Shown: positions 59,276 to 64,000 of the stretch, in pieces
How the letters are laid out: every line of letters starts with the position of its first letter
Position numbering within the stretch: the stretch's first letter is position 1
Assembly (NCBI RefSeq): GCF_000300995.1
Contig: NZ_AMRJ01000014.1
Location: 21,985 to 85,984, forward strand
DNA from: Alcanivorax hongdengensis A-11-3
Lineage (GTDB): Bacteria > Pseudomonadota > Gammaproteobacteria > Pseudomonadales > Alcanivoracaceae
Reading direction: 5' to 3'
Length of the DNA stretch: 64,000 nt
Position numbers and translations under genes: made by a program
The notes under the pieces: generated by a model
The model's database searches: none
Told to the model about the DNA's origin: nothing
Seen by the model: the letters and a program-made list of their open reading frames with translations, nothing else

Positions 59276-59908
59276 ATGACATCGCAACGCCAGCAACTGC
59301 AGGGACCGGCCGGGGAGCTGGAAATGGTGCTGGAGCAGGGCAGCGAGGCGCCGTCATTCGTGGCGATCATCTGTCATCCCCATCCGCTGTTTGGTGGCAC
59401 CATGGACAATAAGGTGGTGACCACGCTCAGCCGCCTGGCCCGCGACCAGGGCGCGGCGGTGGTGCGCTTCAATTTTCGCGGGGTGGGCCACAGCCAGGGG
59501 GCCTACAGCGATGGCATCGGCGAAACCGAGGACCTGCTGGCGGTGCATGCCTGGCTCACCCACCAGTATCCGGGCCTGCCGCTGTGGCTGGCAGGCTTTT
59601 CCTTTGGCAGCTTTGTTGCCGCCCGGGGAGCCCAGATTCTGCATGACAACGGCATGGCCGCCCGCGAACTGCTGCTGGTGGCGCCGCCGGTGCACCATTA
59701 TGATTTTCAGGCGCTGGAAAATACCGGTTGCCCGGTGACCGTGGTACAGGGTGACGATGACGAGGTGGTGCCCGCCGAGCAGGTGTTTGACTGGGCCGCC
59801 GCCACGGCTCTGAAACCGGAGCTGATTCGCTTTCCCGCCAGCGGCCACTTTTTCCATGGCAAACTGGTCGACCTGAAGGAAGTGGCGGCCTTGCACTTGC
59901 CGATATGA
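59276..59908 (+). CDS. alpha/beta hydrolase (COG2945 type)
   Basis: 210 residues. Motifs are HPHPLFGGTMDNK near the N terminus, the nucleophile elbow GFSFGSF (Ser109), an acidic stretch QGDDDEVVP (160-163) and His191 (ASGHFFHG). An ATP/ester substrate is unknown. The start at 59276 is set by AGGAGG. It is followed by zapE after 61 bases. Confidence 0.85.
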   Translation: MTSQRQQLQGPAGELEMVLEQGSEAPSFVAIICHPHPLFGGTMDNKVVTTLSRLARDQGAAVVRFNFRGVGHSQGAYSDGIGETEDLLAVHAWLTHQYPGLPLWLAGFSFGSFVAARGAQILHDNGMAARELLLVAPPVHHYDFQALENTGCPVTVVQGDDDEVVPAEQVFDWAAATALKPELIRFPASGHFFHGKLVDLKEVAALHLPI

Positions 59909-59969
59909 CGAGAGTTGTCAGGCGCCGGACCCGGCGCTACATTGGCCCGCCCAACAGGCCCAAGAAACC

Positions 59970-61058
59970 ATGACTATGACCCCGCTTGAGCAATACCAGG
60001 CTGACTTGCAGCGCGATGATTTCTTCCAGGACCCGGCCCAGCTGCGCGCCGTCGAGGCACTGGACGACCTGTATCACCGTTTGCTCAAGTCACCGGGCAA
60101 TGGCGGGTTGTTCCGGCGTTTTCGCAAGCCCGAACCCCAAAAGGGCCTGTACATGTGGGGGGGCGTGGGCCGCGGCAAGACCTACCTGATGGATGTGTTC
60201 TTCCATACCCTGCCGTTCCCGGAAAAGCGCCGCATGCACTTTCACCGCTTCATGCAGAAGGTGCACCAGGAAATGCGCGAACGTCAGGGCGAGAAGAACC
60301 CCTTGATCAGCATTGCCCGCAAGTTCGCCAGCCAGTACCGGGTGCTGTGCTTTGACGAGTTCTTTGTTACCGATATCACCGATGCCATGATTCTCGCCGG
60401 CCTGATGCAGGAGCTGTTCGATCAGGGCGTCAGCCTGGTGGCCACCTCCAATATCGCCCCGGACGGCCTCTACAAGGACGGCCTGCAACGGGCCCGCTTC
60501 CTGCCCGCCATCGAGCTGCTGAAAATCCACACCCAGGTGCTCAACGTGGACGGTGGCAATGACTACCGGCTGCGCCTGCTGGAACAGGCCGAGCTGTATC
60601 GTTGCCCGCTGGGCAAGGATGCCGACGCCTTTATCCGCGAGCGCTTCCATGCCCTGGAGCCGGATCACAGCCGCCACCGCGAGCACGGCAACGTGATGAT
60701 CGAGGGCCGCAAGATCGCCACCGTCAAATGCGCCGACGATGTGGTGTGGTTCGATTTCCGTGCCCTGTGTGACGGCCCCCGCAGCCAGACTGATTACATC
60801 GAAATCGCCCGGGAGTTCCACACCGTGCTGGTTTCCAATGTGGAGCAGATGGGCGCTGGCAAGGACGACATGGCCCGCCGTTTCATCAACATGGTGGACG
60901 AGTTCTACGACCGGGCGGTAAAGCTGGTGGTAACCGCAGAGACGCCCATCGAGGATATCTATGCCGGCGGCCGGCTGGATTTCGAATTCGAGCGCACCCG
61001 GTCGCGGCTGCTGGAGATGCAATCTTCCGACTATCTGGGGCGTGAGCACCTGGCCTGA
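59970..61058 (+). CDS. zapE: cell division ATPase ZapE (AFG1/YhcM)
   Basis: 362 residues of the AFG1-like AAA family. ZapE acts on FtsZ during division, notably at low oxygen. Walker A GGVGRGKT is at 64-71; Walker B is LCFDEFFVTD, and ATSNIAPDGLY is the sensor-1 region. An ATG two codons on is equally possible. rplM-rpsI, often beside zapE, are not here. Confidence 0.94.
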   Translation: MTMTPLEQYQADLQRDDFFQDPAQLRAVEALDDLYHRLLKSPGNGGLFRRFRKPEPQKGLYMWGGVGRGKTYLMDVFFHTLPFPEKRRMHFHRFMQKVHQEMRERQGEKNPLISIARKFASQYRVLCFDEFFVTDITDAMILAGLMQELFDQGVSLVATSNIAPDGLYKDGLQRARFLPAIELLKIHTQVLNVDGGNDYRLRLLEQAELYRCPLGKDADAFIRERFHALEPDHSRHREHGNVMIEGRKIATVKCADDVVWFDFRALCDGPRSQTDYIEIAREFHTVLVSNVEQMGAGKDDMARRFINMVDEFYDRAVKLVVTAETPIEDIYAGGRLDFEFERTRSRLLEMQSSDYLGREHLA

Positions 61059-61181
61059 AATTGACCGCCGGCAAATCCGCTGAGCAATTTGGTCATTGCC
61101 TGATGTCAGGGTCGCTGCACATCATTGGGCCCTTTCGCGCCGCCAGGACGGTGCAGTCAGTTGCATAGACCGGAGAGAGTC

Positions 61182-62327
61182 ATGATCCCGCGTACCCTGT
61201 TCAGTTCCGACCACGAAACCTTCCGTGATACCGTTCGCAAGTTCCTTGAAGCCGAGGCGGTGCCGTTCAACGAGCAATGGGAAAAAGAGGGCGTTGTGCC
61301 CCGCGAGGTGTGGCTGAAAGCCGGGGAACAGGGCTTTCTGTGCCCCATGGTCAAGGAGCAGTACGGCGGCATCGAGGCGGACTTCCTCTACAGTGTGGTC
61401 ATCAACGAGGAAATCTCCCGCCTGGGCCTGACCGGCATTGGCTGGGGGCTGCACACCGAAATCGTGGCGCCCTACATCCAGAACAACGGCAGTGAATTCC
61501 TGAAAGAGAAATACCTGCCGAAAATGGTGACCGGCGAGTGTATCGGCGCCATCGCCATGACCGAGCCGGGCGCCGGCTCTGATCTGCAGGGCGTAAAGAC
61601 CACCGCCGTGAAGCAGGGCGACCATTATGTCCTGAACGGTTCCAAGACCTTCATCACCAACGGTCAGAACGCCGACATCGTTATCGTGGTGGCCAAGACC
61701 GACCCGAGCAAGGGCGCCAAGGGCATCAGCCTGTTCGTGGTGGAAACCGCCTCCGAAGGCTTCGAAAAGGGCACCAACCTGAAGAAGGTCGGTATGAAGG
61801 CCCAGGACACCTCCGAGTTGTTCTTCCAGGACGTGAAGGTGCCGGCGGAAAACCTGCTGGGCGAAGAGGGCATGGGCTTCATCTACCTGATGAAGGAGCT
61901 GCCCCAGGAGCGTCTGGGTATCTCCATCGGTGGCCTGGCCATGGCCGAGTCCGCCCTGCAGCAGACCATTGACTACGTGAAAGAGCGCAAGGCGTTTGGC
62001 CGGTCCATCGCCGACTTCCAGAACACCCAGTTCAAGATTGCCGAGATGCACACCAAGCTGGAGGTGGCTCGCGCTTACGTGGACCGTTGCCTGGAACTGC
62101 ACCTGAAAGGAGAGCTGGATATTCCCACCGCCGCCGCCGGCAAGTACTACATTACCGACCTGCAGTGCGAGGTGATCGACGAGTGCCTGCAGCTGCATGG
62201 TGGCTACGGTTACATGTGGGAATACCCGATTGCCCGCATGTTCGCCGATTCCCGTGTGCAACGAATTTACGGGGGCACCAACGAGATCATGAAAACCATC
62301 GTGGCCAAGGCCGTGCTGGCGGACTGA
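61182..62327 (+). CDS. acyl-CoA dehydrogenase
   Basis: 381 residues of the flavoprotein acyl-CoA dehydrogenases, which start beta-oxidation. AMTEPGAGSDLQG and FITNGQNADI are the FAD/substrate strands and YVKERKAFGRSI the helix signature. Near the end RIYGGTNEIM has Gly where medium- and short-chain enzymes have their catalytic Glu, which places it with long-chain or isovaleryl-type enzymes. GGAGAGAG precedes the start. Next to fadL, so probably part of fatty-acid use. Confidence 0.92.
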   Translation: MIPRTLFSSDHETFRDTVRKFLEAEAVPFNEQWEKEGVVPREVWLKAGEQGFLCPMVKEQYGGIEADFLYSVVINEEISRLGLTGIGWGLHTEIVAPYIQNNGSEFLKEKYLPKMVTGECIGAIAMTEPGAGSDLQGVKTTAVKQGDHYVLNGSKTFITNGQNADIVIVVAKTDPSKGAKGISLFVVETASEGFEKGTNLKKVGMKAQDTSELFFQDVKVPAENLLGEEGMGFIYLMKELPQERLGISIGGLAMAESALQQTIDYVKERKAFGRSIADFQNTQFKIAEMHTKLEVARAYVDRCLELHLKGELDIPTAAAGKYYITDLQCEVIDECLQLHGGYGYMWEYPIARMFADSRVQRIYGGTNEIMKTIVAKAVLAD

Positions 62328-62344
62328 CTGCCAGCAACGCTATA

Positions 62345-62376
62345 CAAAAAGGGGCCCTTTTGTGGCCCCTTTTTTG
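62345..62376 (+). terminator. rho-independent terminator after the acyl-CoA dehydrogenase
   Basis: CAAAAAGGGGCC and GGCCCCTTTTTTG pair around a 7-base loop, directly after the dehydrogenase stop. It separates it from fadL. Confidence 0.92.
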
Positions 62377-62435
62377 TGTCTGTCGCACTGAGTCACACCT
62401 CTTTTGTGTGAATGGCTGATGGGTTCATTCTGTGT

Positions 62436-62465
62436 TTGCTGTTATTTGCCGCTTTTGTGTATAAG
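62436..62465 (+). promoter_or_regulatory. probable fadL promoter
   Basis: TTGCTG, an 18-base spacer and TATAAG. The likely transcript start would fall some 15-20 bases before the palindrome at 62486. Confidence 0.45.
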
Positions 62466-62485
62466 AGAGAGGCGTGATCAAAAAA

Positions 62486-62503
62486 ACGTCATCTGGATGA
62501 CGT
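62486..62503. promoter_or_regulatory. 18-base palindrome upstream of fadL
   Basis: ACGTCATC and GATGACGT are perfect inverted arms with a TG centre. It lies 31 bases before the fadL start and just after the probable promoter, where a repressor would block transcription. No known operator is matched. Confidence 0.5.
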
Positions 62504-62533
62504 CTTTCTTTAGTGAGGAAGAGGGAGAGAGCA

Positions 62534-63802
62534 ATGAAAATGAAAACACATGCGCTACTTATCGGTTCCGCCATTTCCCTGGCCGCCGGCCAGGCCATGG
62601 CTACCGGCTTTGCGGTCAGTGAACAATCGGTATCGGCTCAGGGCACCGCCTACGCTGGTGCCGCCGCGCTGAGTGAAAACGCCTCCAACCAGTGGTTCAA
62701 CCCGGCTACCCTGGCCGGCCTGAAAAAAGCAGAGATTACCGCCGCGGTTCAGCAGGTCATCATTGATACCAGTTTCAAGAGTAACGGCGCATCTGGGCCG
62801 GGTGATTTCAAGGATCTGGATCCCGTGGTGGGCAGTGCCTTCCTGGCTTTGCCGCTCAGCGACATGATGACCTTTGGTCTGGGTATCAATGCGCCTTTCG
62901 GTACCAAGATCGAATATGAAGATAACTGGGGTAATGTGGCCACCGATGGCTTGGCGGCCCTGTCGCCGACCACCGGTGACCGTTATGCCACCATGTCCGA
63001 TCTCAAGACCTACAACGTTAACCCGGCCCTGGGTATCCAGGTAACCGATAACCTGAACGTGGGCGTGGGGCTCAGCTATCAGCGTATCGACGCGGATATC
63101 GAAAGTGCCTTTACCCGCCTGGAAGGTGACGACGATTCCTATGGCTGGAATATCGGTCTGACCTTCGATGCCGATGACAATAACCACTTTGGTCTGGCCT
63201 ACCGCTCCAAGGTGGAATACGACATCGATGGCGATATCACTTTCTCCCCCCTGCCGTTGATTGCCCAGGGAACACCGCCGGCAACAGCCAATGCGCTGGC
63301 CGGCAAGTACAACGGCAGTACCTCGCTGGATATGCCGGCCTCTGCACAATTCTCCTACGCCGGGGACCTGTCTGACCGAACGCAGATCCTGTTTGGTGTG
63401 GAATGGATGGAGTGGAGCAGCCTGGACAAACTGGTCATCAAGCATGATGGAGCGCCGATTCCGAGCCCGGTTGTTCAGGAGTTCGACTGGGGCAATACCA
63501 CCCGTTATTCCGCAGGTGTACGCCATACCCTGGCCAGCGATACCGTGCTGCGCTTCGGTGTCTACAAGGAAGACTCCACCCAGAACAGCGACAACCGTTC
63601 TCCCACGTCACCGGACTCCGACAAGATCGGTGTGAGCCTGGGCGCGGGCTTCAACCCCACGGACAATATGACCGTGGATGTGGTCTATTCCCACCTGTTT
63701 GTGGATGACGCTGATACCAACCTGACCGAGCGGGGTGTGCTCAATGGTAGCTATGAACTGGATGCCGATGTCATCGGTGCCCAGCTGAGCTATCGTTTCT
63801 GA
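62534..63802 (+). CDS. fadL: outer membrane long-chain fatty acid transporter FadL
   Basis: 422 residues. FadL is a 14-strand barrel with an N-terminal plug that takes up long-chain fatty acids and other hydrophobic compounds. A signal peptide of about 23 residues ends near AMA; FAVSEQSVSAQGTAYAG and NPATLAGL are plug motifs; the last residue is Phe, as needed for BamA. The start at 62534 is chosen; a second ATG lies two codons on. It ends at a strong terminator. Confidence 0.93.
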   Translation: MKMKTHALLIGSAISLAAGQAMATGFAVSEQSVSAQGTAYAGAAALSENASNQWFNPATLAGLKKAEITAAVQQVIIDTSFKSNGASGPGDFKDLDPVVGSAFLALPLSDMMTFGLGINAPFGTKIEYEDNWGNVATDGLAALSPTTGDRYATMSDLKTYNVNPALGIQVTDNLNVGVGLSYQRIDADIESAFTRLEGDDDSYGWNIGLTFDADDNNHFGLAYRSKVEYDIDGDITFSPLPLIAQGTPPATANALAGKYNGSTSLDMPASAQFSYAGDLSDRTQILFGVEWMEWSSLDKLVIKHDGAPIPSPVVQEFDWGNTTRYSAGVRHTLASDTVLRFGVYKEDSTQNSDNRSPTSPDSDKIGVSLGAGFNPTDNMTVDVVYSHLFVDDADTNLTERGVLNGSYELDADVIGAQLSYRF

Positions 63803-63816
63803 TTGTTAGTATGCAG

Positions 63817-63844
63817 AAGGCGGGCTACGGCCCGCCTTTTTTTT
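63817..63844 (+). terminator. rho-independent terminator after fadL
   Basis: AAGGCGGGC and GCCCGCCTT form a 9-base stem (4-base loop) followed by eight T. Confidence 0.92.
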
Positions 63845-63887
63845 GGTTCATCGCGGAATTCCGGGAAACTAATGTTCCTCAGCCCAG

Positions 63888-63990
63888 GTTTCGCCTGTAG
63901 GCGAGTCACTTCTTTGTGCTGCGACAAAGAAGTCACCAAGAAAGCGCACCCTCATCGGCAGCCCGGCATAGCCGGGTCCCCACTGCAGAG
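63888..63990. repeat. intergenic repeat-like sequence at the right edge
   Basis: ACTTCTTTGT-gctgcg-ACAAAGAAGT is a perfect 10-base inverted repeat (63908-63933) inside a stretch that looks like a widespread gammaproteobacterial intergenic repeat. No coding frame is supported from 63845 to the window end. Confidence 0.5.
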
Positions 63991-64000
63991 ATTCCGTGCT

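Overview
The window reads as chromosomal core sequence from a GC-rich marine-type gammaproteobacterium. Gene order follows Pseudomonas and its relatives very closely: hemA-prfA-prmC-moeB, lolB-ispE-tRNA-Gln-prs-rplY-pth-ychF, gatCAB/mreBCD-maf-yhdP-nit-tldD-darP-pmbA, kdsD-kdsC-lptCAB-rpoN-hpf-ptsN-rapZ-ptsO-mgtE, and ibaG-murA-hisGDC-algW-nif3. The local departures from that order, together with a FadL porin and an acyl-CoA dehydrogenase, point to an Alcanivorax-like organism. That assignment is inference from gene order and protein resemblance, not from a search.

Layout. 1-4.9 kb: a tightly coupled minus-strand operon of succinate-semialdehyde dehydrogenase, a tartrate/isopropylmalate-type dehydrogenase, a class III aminotransferase and a D-2-hydroxyacid dehydrogenase, apparently a small catabolic route. 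5-7.9 kb: suhB, trmJ, cysE and a small membrane protein. 7.9-15.7 kb: translation and precursor genes (ychF, pth, rplY, prs, tRNA-Gln, ispE, lolB, a TPR lipoprotein), with a GST-like gene set between ychF and pth. 16-20.2 kb: hemA, prfA, prmC and moeB, with a compound palindromic repeat between prmC and moeB. 20.2-22.3 kb: a small membrane protein, a cyclic-nucleotide-binding-domain protein and an atypical crotonase. 22.4-25.7 kb: gatCAB. 26-39 kb: cell-shape genes mreBCD, maf, the giant AsmA-like YhdP, a nitrilase-family amidase, tldD, a second cyclic-nucleotide-binding protein, a MORN-repeat/caspase-like C13 lipoprotein, darP, pmbA and a membrane protein. 40-48.5 kb: mgtE and the nitrogen-PTS/RpoN/LPS-export/Kdo operons. 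48.7-56.3 kb: mlaC, ibaG, murA, hisGDC, the AlgW-type protease and a Nif3 protein. 56.3-64 kb: a lipid kinase, sat, zapG, an alpha/beta hydrolase, zapE, an acyl-CoA dehydrogenase and fadL.

Most of the window is housekeeping: haem and tRNA synthesis, release-factor methylation, envelope biogenesis (LPS export, lipoprotein sorting, phospholipid traffic, peptidoglycan and shape), ribosome control and histidine synthesis. No rRNA, prophage, insertion sequence or CRISPR array was seen.

The least ordinary items are: the MORN plus C13 (caspase-fold) lipoprotein encoded just after a cyclic-nucleotide-binding protein and tldD; the four-gene dehydrogenase/aminotransferase operon; a family of GACGTC-rich palindromic repeats inserted in gaps inside gene clusters, one of which supplies the hisD stop codon; a nested REP-type palindrome before moeB; an AT-rich inverted repeat between hisG and hisD; and several local differences from the usual gene order (no rng, an isolated mlaC, sat where Pseudomonas has cysDN, no murI).
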